Shown here piece by piece: positions 1-6,735 of a stretch of 16,397 nt of DNA (within the stretch, counting starts at the first letter, position 1; the number at the start of each line of letters is the position of its first letter). The translations under genes and the position numbers were made by a program. The notes beneath the pieces are model-generated. The model worked only from the letters and a program-made list of their open reading frames with translations. It was not told the DNA's origin and did not search any database. The DNA comes from Pseudomonadota bacterium. Lineage in GTDB: Bacteria; Bdellovibrionota_B; Oligoflexia; Oligoflexales; Bin106. The stretch covers positions 1 to 16,397 of the forward strand of contig JAPOQT010000193.1 of assembly GCA_026710525.1 (NCBI GenBank), read 5' to 3'.

Positions 1-2
1 GG

Positions 3-1556
3 CAAAGCTCCCCCCCCCCCCCCTCATCATCAACCCTAAATAGGTGGCTTAAACAGCGCCAGTTACTAGTATCTCAAAAAGCTTTTTCTTTAGTTGAATT
101 AATCATAACTTTGGGGTTATTTGTCCCTGTTTTAACCTTGGGTAGCCAAACCTTGTGTGATACTGTGCTGTCTGGTATCTGCGGGAGTGATGGCAGCAGC
201 TTGGCAGAGCGTACTCATGCACTCCATATGGTGAGGCACAAGCATTTTTCGGTCCATTTTCTCGATGTCATGAAACGTAGTGCCGTATCGATGAATTATA
301 CTAAACTGTTTGTCAAGTATGGTGAGGATTGTATGAATATTGATAATGGCCCTTGCTTTTTTACCTTAGATAAAGATGGCGCTCGTGATTCTTTTGATGC
401 AACAACATTGGTTAAAGAGCCTAGGGGCGAGGGGATTCATTTTTTTAGTGATCGTGTTCTTTCGACAAAACCTACTACAGACAATGTATACATTAGAAAG
501 AAATACAGCGAAGGTGAGTTTTTTGTTCCTAAAAAAGCTCGCTATGAAAATGCGGTGTTATCCAGTGCAGAAAAGCGCTATTTTGCTGGATGGTCTCTTA
601 AAAAACCGGGAAAACAAAATCCTTTTTATGTTATGAGCGCTCCGAAACTGAAGTTGGAATCATTTGTTATTGATGGTTTAAGTGGTAGAACAAAAGATAC
701 TACACCAGCAAATAATTATTCAGCTTTGATATTACCTCGATCATTATCAGAATTTGAGGGTCATAAAAACATCAGTAGTTATGAAAATCGTTATTATCTA
801 GCTTATTTTTCCCTGGTGCCTGAAGCTCACTTTGTGATGAAAATAGAAAAACTAGAAAGCTGTAATCAAATACCAGGTGACGACAATAACAAGGCTATCA
901 CACCGAACTGTAAAAACGCTCTTGACGCTGTCACCACGTTGAGTGACCCTGTTGATCAAGACAAAAATGAAAAAACACCACAACAAATAAGATACGAAAG
1001 TCATGTTAATCATTATCTAGCTAAGCTAACTCAGTGCGGTACAAGAGGCGATGGGTGTAGTAAATTTTTTAAAGATTTCCCTAAGCCAATTAACAGAACG
1101 GGACTGTTTGATGCTGCAATGAATGATTTTAATTTCTTTTTTGTTGATAAATTTAACGTCAAGATGGAAAGTCGAGTGAGAGATTTTATGAGGCAAGTAC
1201 CATCGCAAAACCCTCATTTTTTTATTAATTTTGCTTCTATGACGAGTGATGGTGATGAAAATTCGGGTCAGGCAGAGGTGATCATATATCCGTTACAGTT
1301 TTACCGTTACTATCTTGAATCAGAAGGCGATACTAAAAATTTGGTGATGGAGTCAGACAAAGAAATCGTATCAAACCCAGATCCTAATAATCCTCAAAAC
1401 AGTCCTTCTACTTCGTTGCACAAGAAGATTATGATCAGAGGTTTAAATAACGAAGCAAGAATTGTCTTTGCTCGAAAACTGGGAACCACACAGTTTAGTG
1501 CGTTTATCTTTGATCATGACAAGAAATCTGCGCCACCAACAACCGGCTCACCGTAA
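3..1556 (+). CDS. Large type IV pseudopilin (PilW/GspJ-position), cassette 1, 5' end outside window
   Basis: The frame is open from base 3 to the TAA at 1554-1556 (517 codons in the window), so the start lies to the left. The first start-like codon in the window (TTG at 111) cannot be the true start, because the prepilin site lies upstream of it: bases 78-98 read K-A-F-S-L-V-E, with Glu at mature position 5, followed by a hydrophobic helix (IITLGLFVPVLTLG). The residue before Phe is Ala rather than the usual Gly, which prepilin peptidases tolerate less well. The mature protein would be about 490 residues, far larger than usual minor pilins. It is roughly half identical by eye to the protein at 5201-6649, with shared HMVRHKHFS, SYENRYYLAY, SQNPHFF and FARKLG..QFSAFIFDH segments. 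Cysteine pairs in the body (near 328/353, 861/910 and 1034/1057) are shared and suggest disulfides. The linker after the helix holds two extra cysteines (CDTVLSGIC) absent from the paralogue. A 14-C run lies in the leader. The role as a pilus or pseudopilus minor subunit is inferred from the leader and neighbours. Confidence 0.85.
   Translation, partial: QSSPPPPSSSTLNRWLKQRQLLVSQKAFSLVELIITLGLFVPVLTLGSQTLCDTVLSGICGSDGSSLAERTHALHMVRHKHFSVHFLDVMKRSAVSMNYTKLFVKYGEDCMNIDNGPCFFTLDKDGARDSFDATTLVKEPRGEGIHFFSDRVLSTKPTTDNVYIRKKYSEGEFFVPKKARYENAVLSSAEKRYFAGWSLKKPGKQNPFYVMSAPKLKLESFVIDGLSGRTKDTTPANNYSALILPRSLSEFEGHKNISSYENRYYLAYFSLVPEAHFVMKIEKLESCNQIPGDDNNKAITPNCKNALDAVTTLSDPVDQDKNEKTPQQIRYESHVNHYLAKLTQCGTRGDGCSKFFKDFPKPINRTGLFDAAMNDFNFFFVDKFNVKMESRVRDFMRQVPSQNPHFFINFASMTSDGDENSGQAEVIIYPLQFYRYYLESEGDTKNLVMESDKEIVSNPDPNNPQNSPSTSLHKKIMIRGLNNEARIVFARKLGTTQFSAFIFDHDKKSAPPTTGSP
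10..23 (+). repeat. Poly-C tract of 14 bases inside a pseudopilin leader
   Basis: Fourteen consecutive C residues, read as the end of a Ser codon plus Pro codons, are followed by three TCA (Ser) codons. The tract is in frame with the prepilin motif at 78-98. The other two frames terminate directly after it, at TAA 37-39 and TAG 41-43. No ATG, GTG or TTG in the right frame exists between the tract and the prepilin site, so translation must pass through the tract. Such runs are classic slipped-strand mispairing sites. The window edge lies only 9 bases upstream, so an assembly or sequencing artefact at a contig end cannot be excluded. Confidence 0.85.
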
Positions 1557-1624
1557 CTGAGTTAATGATAAAAAAGTATTAATTGATAGAACTTAAAATA
1601 ATAATAAAAAAGAGGTTAAAATCA

Positions 1625-4600
1625 ATGAATGCACATACCATATTCAGAACATTACTCCTATTAGCTCTTGTTGGCGGTAGCACTAGTATTTTTGCTGAGG
1701 CAAATACTAATGGGGATGGTAGTGAGCCAAAACAGTTAAACGAAACCTTAGAGTCGAGTGTTTACGTTTCAGAGACACTTGCAGATTTTGAGCGAGATAC
1801 TCGTGAGAGCATTCCTGTTGATCCATGGCCGGCGCCTGAGAGTGACCAGGCAATTATTCAGACAGGTATGCAAACATGCTCAAATGAGGGCCTTACTAAA
1901 TTTTGGGCAGATAATAAAACGTATAATGTCTTCCAGATTAATTTAAATCAGGTGATACGTCGGCAACTCGCTGACATGGTGAAAACGGGACTACGAAGAA
2001 CTACCATGACAACGAACAGAAGAGTCATTTCTCAACGGAAAATGGAGGGTAACCAAAGCGGTGCGAAAACCAACGTGCTTTTCTCTCTGATTTATTGGAC
2101 AACAGCTCAGCATGCTAACCCCGGCCTTATGGCTAAATCTCATCAGGACCATAAAGATCTCAAGAAAATGCATATTCCATCATTAAAATACACGAATGCA
2201 TATTTGAAAGGTCTTACTGATAACACATATTCAAAAAAGGTTCAAGATAGCTTCTTTACAATATTAAATACAAAGAACCAGAATACTGCTGGTGACCCCG
2301 TTTATAAGTATGAGAGCGATTATGCAATGATTAACTTGCCAATCGGCTTAAGCCCGGAGCTATCTCGTGTCAACACGTTAGCGTATAGTTGGTCAACAAG
2401 TTCTAGTTTTGGAGATGCTATGCTAACGTTTCCAGAATATTTCAACACGAAGAGTACAGGCCCAGATCACCCCCACCCCCTAGCTCGAACAGAGATAAAC
2501 AAGGATACCAATTGGATAAACAAATATTTTCCTCCTGATCGGGAGGATGACAAGATAATCGCTCGTCATAATAAATTCATAATAAAAAGATACGCGGATG
2601 TTGTTTTCGGCGGTTACAAAAAAGGTCTAAGTGATCCTGACGAGAGTCCTTATTTACCATGGAGATCTGAGAAATTCAGGGGAGAACAGGCAACATACCC
2701 ACTTACGCATTATCCTGAAATAGAGGTGCCTCCCATATATGTTACCCACTTTGCTGTGCAAATGTGTTCTGAGTTTCGACCGGCAATGCCAACGGTAAAC
2801 AACAACAAATTTAATGTTACAGCAGCCTCTGTTATCCGAGACCTTGGTTATTTATCTGAACAGGGCTTAGATTGGTACAAGGAGATTGAGAAATCAAACA
2901 GCAATAACCTTCTACTCTCTGATACATATAAAAAATTACTAGAAGACAAAGACAATAGTACTAAGAAGATAGGCTTTAATGATAGTAACAAAGGGTTTAC
3001 AAAAAAGTTCAATGAAAAAACAAAAGATTTAGATAGCTCAGTGACAAGCAATTATCTGTCGCCGTTTTCCTTATTAAGTCGTCTTGCCAATATTCATCAT
3101 CAGGCGATCACATTTGTTATGGGCGATGGTGATCCAGATAAGCCAGATAAGCAGTGGATAGATACGGTAAAGGCAAGATTTGAAGCTAACAAATCTGACT
3201 TAGAATGGTTAAAGGATAGTGCTAAAGACGAGGATGTCAAAGACGCAGTAAAAGAGTGGGAGACCCTTAAAAGCCGGTTTGAGGCCCTCAAGGACTTCAA
3301 GAATCAAATGGGAAACGCATTCGCAGATGATGCCTTGAAAATCATAGATAAATATGACAACTATTTTGGTGATCAAACCAGAAATGGAAGAGAGGGAATG
3401 TGGCAAGAGTCCCGTCAAAATATAACTCCGAAAGCAGCTATCCTTGAGTATGCACTCACCTGTTTTGATATTAAGAACTCACTAGGTAAGGCATACAAAA
3501 AGGCTATTGGACGAAGAAAAAAGGCTGAACTCCGCTTTACGAAGGTGGACGACTCAGTATCAAGAAAAAAAATTGAGATTAATCCAGCTGATTTAAGCGG
3601 CAAAAAAATGGTTGATGATACATACAAAGCTAATTTTCATGGTTGGTGGGAACATACTGACCTTGGTTTTAGCTGTCGATTATTAGAAAAAATCGTCAAA
3701 AAGAACATCCAAGATAAAAATGAAAATGATGTAGATATAAGTAGAAATAACATCCAAGAGATATGGATAATGGGTTCATTCAGTGACATAACGAAGGTTA
3801 ATGCTAAGATTACTGCCCACGATTTATTGAGTGGTGAAGTCTACAAACAGAGCAACAATATAGGCAAGAAACTTACTAATTTAAACCGCTATTCTATATA
3901 TAGAGGACTTCTCAAAAAATTTGTCTATGGGAACGAGCAGACAATAACAGAACGAAATTTTAAGACTTTTCGGCCTGATATCGTCTATAATAAGAACTAT
4001 AGAGCCACGCTCATTGAGCTTGGAAAAAACTATGTCAACTTAATAAAGACAATAGAGCGTGCTTGGGAAGATCTTAAGAAAGTCCAGGACTATTCTCAGG
4101 AACTTGCTGACGCATTTGATTCTGTTGCCAAGTTTGATCATCTCCAAATGTTGCTTAATTTTACTCCTCATTTTAATGCGACCTGTGCTAACCCTACAAC
4201 TCAGAAAATAGGCAGCTTTCAGCATGAAGAGTTCGGTCATCTCCACGCCAGTACCATCCTCGACACCTTTCAAAAATTTGCTACTAACCCAAAAATTGGT
4301 CATGACCATCAGACCATGATTAGTAATGAAGATCTTCATCCCGAAGGTGACTTTGCTATTAATGAGACTCTTCAAGAGGAATACAAAAATGGCTTCTACG
4401 CGACTTTTCGTTCCAGTAGATCTGGTACGGAACCAGAAGATAGAGAAGGAATAACAGGTCTTCCGATGATCTTTATACCCGGCGCTTACTACCCCAAGGA
4501 TACTACTCGAACAGAAACAGTGCCAAAAAAATCATCATTTTATAAAGAGCCAGTTATTTTTGAATCTAGAGATGAAGATAATAATGGAAATGTTGTTTTT

Positions 4601-4792
4601 GGTGGGCGAGGTTTTGTCGTGAGAAGTTATGCTCGAGCAAATTGTACTTTGACCATCACCATCGAAGAGTTGCAAAAGTTAGTTCCTCCCCCTCCTCCTC
4701 CTAGACCTAGATTTAGGAGAAGTACAACGCGTAGGAGCTCTTTTACTCGTCGCTCTTTCTCTGCTAGAAGATTAATGCAGACGAGGAATTAG
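1625..4792 (+). CDS. Large exported protein, cassette 1 (PilY1-position; family not recognised)
   Basis: I chose the ATG at 1625 because GAGG lies 9 bases upstream (1612-1615) and the N-terminus is then a clean Sec signal peptide (MNAHTIFRTLLLLALVGG, with a likely cut after IFA). Upstream in-frame codons from 1583 add only a Lys-rich stretch. The product is 1055 residues. It is paralogous over most of its length to the protein at 9791-13267. Shared landmarks are DPWP, TCSNEGLTKFW/RCSNDGLAKFW, YWTTAQH (157-163), KRYADVVFGGY (about 322-332), ITFVMGDG, LTCFDIKNSLGK, FHGWWEHTDLGFSCRLLE (671-688), LHPE.DFA and a final RANC. Six cysteines are conserved between the copies, as expected for a disulfide-bonded exported protein. 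The middle is lysine-rich and probably helical. The tail departs completely from the paralogue: six prolines (1021-1026), then an Arg/Ser-rich cationic segment. The gene follows the pseudopilin by 68 bases with no terminator, so they are probably co-transcribed. The position recalls PilY1/PilC tip adhesins, but I see no PilY1 propeller or calcium-loop motif, so the function is unknown. Confidence 0.85.
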   Translation: MNAHTIFRTLLLLALVGGSTSIFAEANTNGDGSEPKQLNETLESSVYVSETLADFERDTRESIPVDPWPAPESDQAIIQTGMQTCSNEGLTKFWADNKTYNVFQINLNQVIRRQLADMVKTGLRRTTMTTNRRVISQRKMEGNQSGAKTNVLFSLIYWTTAQHANPGLMAKSHQDHKDLKKMHIPSLKYTNAYLKGLTDNTYSKKVQDSFFTILNTKNQNTAGDPVYKYESDYAMINLPIGLSPELSRVNTLAYSWSTSSSFGDAMLTFPEYFNTKSTGPDHPHPLARTEINKDTNWINKYFPPDREDDKIIARHNKFIIKRYADVVFGGYKKGLSDPDESPYLPWRSEKFRGEQATYPLTHYPEIEVPPIYVTHFAVQMCSEFRPAMPTVNNNKFNVTAASVIRDLGYLSEQGLDWYKEIEKSNSNNLLLSDTYKKLLEDKDNSTKKIGFNDSNKGFTKKFNEKTKDLDSSVTSNYLSPFSLLSRLANIHHQAITFVMGDGDPDKPDKQWIDTVKARFEANKSDLEWLKDSAKDEDVKDAVKEWETLKSRFEALKDFKNQMGNAFADDALKIIDKYDNYFGDQTRNGREGMWQESRQNITPKAAILEYALTCFDIKNSLGKAYKKAIGRRKKAELRFTKVDDSVSRKKIEINPADLSGKKMVDDTYKANFHGWWEHTDLGFSCRLLEKIVKKNIQDKNENDVDISRNNIQEIWIMGSFSDITKVNAKITAHDLLSGEVYKQSNNIGKKLTNLNRYSIYRGLLKKFVYGNEQTITERNFKTFRPDIVYNKNYRATLIELGKNYVNLIKTIERAWEDLKKVQDYSQELADAFDSVAKFDHLQMLLNFTPHFNATCANPTTQKIGSFQHEEFGHLHASTILDTFQKFATNPKIGHDHQTMISNEDLHPEGDFAINETLQEEYKNGFYATFRSSRSGTEPEDREGITGLPMIFIPGAYYPKDTTRTETVPKKSSFYKEPVIFESRDEDNNGNVVFGGRGFVVRSYARANCTLTITIEELQKLVPPPPPPRPRFRRSTTRRSSFTRRSFSARRLMQTRN
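3424..3501 (+). repeat. Near-identical DNA tract shared with 11851-11928
   Basis: Seventy-eight bases differ at only two positions from 11851-11928 in the paralogous gene, including synonymous positions. They encode the TPKAAILE.ALTCFDIKNSLGK segment. Flanking sequence is much more diverged, so this looks like a gene-conversion tract or a very recently exchanged segment. Confidence 0.85.
3629..3688 (+). repeat. Near-identical DNA tract shared with 12059-12118
   Basis: Sixty bases differ at one position from 12059-12118. They encode the FHGWWEHTDLGFSCRLLE segment of both large exported proteins. A third, shorter tract of the same kind is 3056-3088 versus 11441-11473 (33 bases, one difference). 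Confidence 0.85.
4685..4702 (+). repeat. CCT/proline codon run near the 3' end of the cassette 1 large protein
   Basis: Six in-frame proline codons (CCT CCC CCT CCT CCT CCT) give residues 1021-1026. They mark the point where the protein leaves homology with its paralogue and enters an Arg/Ser-rich tail. As a trinucleotide repeat it could change length without shifting frame. Confidence 0.75.
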
Positions 4793-5200
4793 CGACACCA
4801 CTGATTGCTCGGAAGCTTGTCCATCTGTTCACTGCGAACTTGACTATTCAAGATCACAGCTGCGAGTACTCATCACAATCATGTCATCAGGACATTCAAA
4901 CACCTGACCTGTATCATCATGTAAACATTGCCTGAAAATAAATAAGCTGTAATACGCTGTTAATTATCATTAAATCTGTATCATTTAATCTCAATAGCAA
5001 TCATTCGCTAGGAGTGAGAGTGGTGGATATGTGTTCATTCCTATCCGGTGGTTGTCTTATGATACAGGAAGTAGTTGAGTACCGATGGGATTAATATCCA
5101 TAGAGTAAATGACGATAGTGTCGCCATAAGTTTTATGGATGTCAGTGTTTCTATCGTCTATGATGAGAGCTGATAACCAAACAATCTACTTGAGGTATTA
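4793..5200. other. 408-base spacer between the two cassettes; no convincing gene
   Basis: No ORF with a credible start and RBS is visible on either strand. A frame from about 4753 to 4930 is open for some 55 codons but lacks any start codon. The spacer holds an imperfect 12-base direct repeat with 14-base spacing (4966-4977 and 4980-4991, ATCATTAAATCT and ATCATTTAATCT) and the nested inverted repeat at 5111-5158. I saw no GC-rich hairpin followed by a T run after 4792 and no strong sigma70 promoter. The second cassette is probably expressed either by read-through or from a promoter here that I cannot define. Confidence 0.6.
5111..5158. promoter_or_regulatory. Nested inverted repeat upstream of cassette 2
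   Basis: Outer arms GACGATAG (5111-5118) and CTATCGTC (5151-5158) are perfect complements. Inside them lies a second perfect pair, CCATAA (5124-5129) and TTATGG (5133-5138), with a 3-base loop. The structure sits 42 bases before the ATG at 5201. It could be a 5' UTR hairpin or a regulator site. No T run follows, so it is not a typical terminator. Confidence 0.45.
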
Positions 5201-6649
5201 ATGAATAGGGTGACTTATTCTTATCTAAGTTGTCGGTATGGTTTTTCTCTAGCAGAGATGATTATAGCTACCGGTATGTTTGCAGGTCTTATTTATTTGG
5301 GTGCCCAGAGCCTTACCTCTCATGTTCAAGAAGACAGGGTTCAGGAGCAGCGTACTGAAGCACTCCATATGGTTAGGCATAAACATTTTTCGGTTAATTT
5401 TCTTGATGTCATGAAGCGAAGTGCTGTGTCGATGGATTATACCAAACTGTTTGTGAACTATACTAATAATTGCACAACAAAAGATAATGGCCCCTGTTTT
5501 TTCACCCTAAATAAAAAGGGTATTCGTGGTGCTTTTGATTCAAATTTGGTTAAAAGCCCTAGGGGTCAGGGAATTCATTTTTTTAGTGATCGTATTCTCT
5601 CCCCTCAAAGATATCAGGATAACAATAATGTATATATCAAGAAAGCAGTTGGTACATGGCGATATTTTATGCCTAAAAAAGCTCGTTATGCGAAGAAATT
5701 ACTAGCTAGTAAGGATCAGCGTTATTTTGCTGGTTGGTCTCTTAAAGATACAGATAAAAAGCATGCTTTTTATATCATGTCTTCGCCGAAAACGAAGATG
5801 TCAACATTTCAAGTATCCAATCCATCTGGTAGAACTATTACTGATGAAGGAGCTAAATATAATTATAAGTCCTTGGTTTTACCTAATAATCCTGAAGAGT
5901 TTGAAAAAAACTTTGCAGAAATAAAAAGTGACTATGAAAACCGCTATTACTTAGCTTATTATTCTTTGATACCTGAAATGCATTACATTATAAAGATCAA
6001 AAGTTTTATGAGTTGTAAAAATGGTAACAAACTCAAAAAAGAGTGCAAAGAGGTTCTGGATTCTGCTGCCCCTAACCGTAACACTGATGCTGAAAAAGAA
6101 AGGCACGAAATTCATTTAAACCATTACTTGGTTGAGCTTAGTAAGTGCACTATCATGGGATGCAGCCAGTTTTTTAAAGAATTTCCCAATAATAGGGGCA
6201 ACAGGACTGGTTTTTTTGGCGTTCCTGCTTCTGAGTTTAATTTCTTTTTCATCGATAAGTTTAGTGTCGATTTGACTAAGGATTCTCCCGGAGATCCAGA
6301 CTATGCGGATCTGATGCTCCTCCAAAAGCCATCCCAAAACCCCCATTTTTTTGCGAATCTTCCTGTTATGGTGGGTGTAACTAGAGTGGCAGAGGTCATT
6401 ATGTATCCTTTACAGTTCAATCGCTTCTATCTTGAACAATCGGGTGATGCGAAAAAACTGATTATGGAATCATACGATAGCGTAAGCGATCCAAACAACA
6501 CCCATTCGAAAAAGAGAGTTGTGGTGAAGGCTTTGAATAAGGAAGCGAAGGTGGTTTTTGCTCGCAAGTTAGGGAGCGCACAGTTTAGTGCATTTATTTT
6601 TGATCATAAGAAAAAATCACAACCACCACCAGACCCAGGAACACAGTAA
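5201..6649 (+). CDS. Large type IV pseudopilin (PilW/GspJ-position), cassette 2
   Basis: The start ATG at 5201 follows TGAGG by five bases. A 14-residue leader (MNRVTYSYLSCRYG) ends in Gly and is followed by FSLAE, giving the canonical prepilin peptidase site with Glu5, and then a hydrophobic helix (MIIATGMFAGLIYLGAQSL). The mature protein is about 468 residues, twice the size of typical minor pilins. It is a full-length paralogue of the cassette 1 pseudopilin. Similarity begins abruptly at ALHMVRHKHFS, while the leader-to-linker region is unrelated in detail, and this copy lacks the two extra linker cysteines and the poly-C. Conserved cysteine pairs (NNC..GPC, SC..EC, KC..GC) suggest disulfides in the globular domain. 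It begins a five-gene run with short gaps. A membrane-anchored minor pilin or pseudopilin role is well supported by the leader; the particular machine is not identified. Confidence 0.9.
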   Translation: MNRVTYSYLSCRYGFSLAEMIIATGMFAGLIYLGAQSLTSHVQEDRVQEQRTEALHMVRHKHFSVNFLDVMKRSAVSMDYTKLFVNYTNNCTTKDNGPCFFTLNKKGIRGAFDSNLVKSPRGQGIHFFSDRILSPQRYQDNNNVYIKKAVGTWRYFMPKKARYAKKLLASKDQRYFAGWSLKDTDKKHAFYIMSSPKTKMSTFQVSNPSGRTITDEGAKYNYKSLVLPNNPEEFEKNFAEIKSDYENRYYLAYYSLIPEMHYIIKIKSFMSCKNGNKLKKECKEVLDSAAPNRNTDAEKERHEIHLNHYLVELSKCTIMGCSQFFKEFPNNRGNRTGFFGVPASEFNFFFIDKFSVDLTKDSPGDPDYADLMLLQKPSQNPHFFANLPVMVGVTRVAEVIMYPLQFNRFYLEQSGDAKKLIMESYDSVSDPNNTHSKKRVVVKALNKEAKVVFARKLGSAQFSAFIFDHKKKSQPPPDPGTQ

Positions 6650-6735
6650 ATAATTAAAGATATATGAGGCATATGCAGGTCGGAGAAGTAAGTGAGTAAG
6701 AAAATAAAAAAATCATTGAATATACGAGAGAGTTG

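Noticed and set aside
111..1556. Start of the first pseudopilin at TTG 111
   Set aside because: The prepilin cleavage motif (A-F-S-L-V-E at 81-98) and half of the hydrophobic helix lie in the same frame upstream, so a start at 111 would remove the defining leader.
1583..1624. Upstream start for the first large exported protein
   Set aside because: It would put a Lys/Ile-rich stretch before a perfect signal peptide and ignores the well-placed GAGG before the ATG at 1625.
4040..4375. 111-codon ORF on the - strand
   Set aside because: It lies wholly inside the conserved part of the large exported gene, has no RBS or recognisable features, and is a shadow frame.
4753..4930. Open frame of about 55 codons after the first large exported protein
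   Set aside because: It has no start codon and no similarity by eye to the tail of the paralogue. It is kept only as a possible remnant within a finding.
4931..4955. TTGCCT ... TAATAC as a promoter for cassette 2
   Set aside because: The -10 box matches consensus poorly and the spacing is 16. It also lies about 250 bases from the gene.
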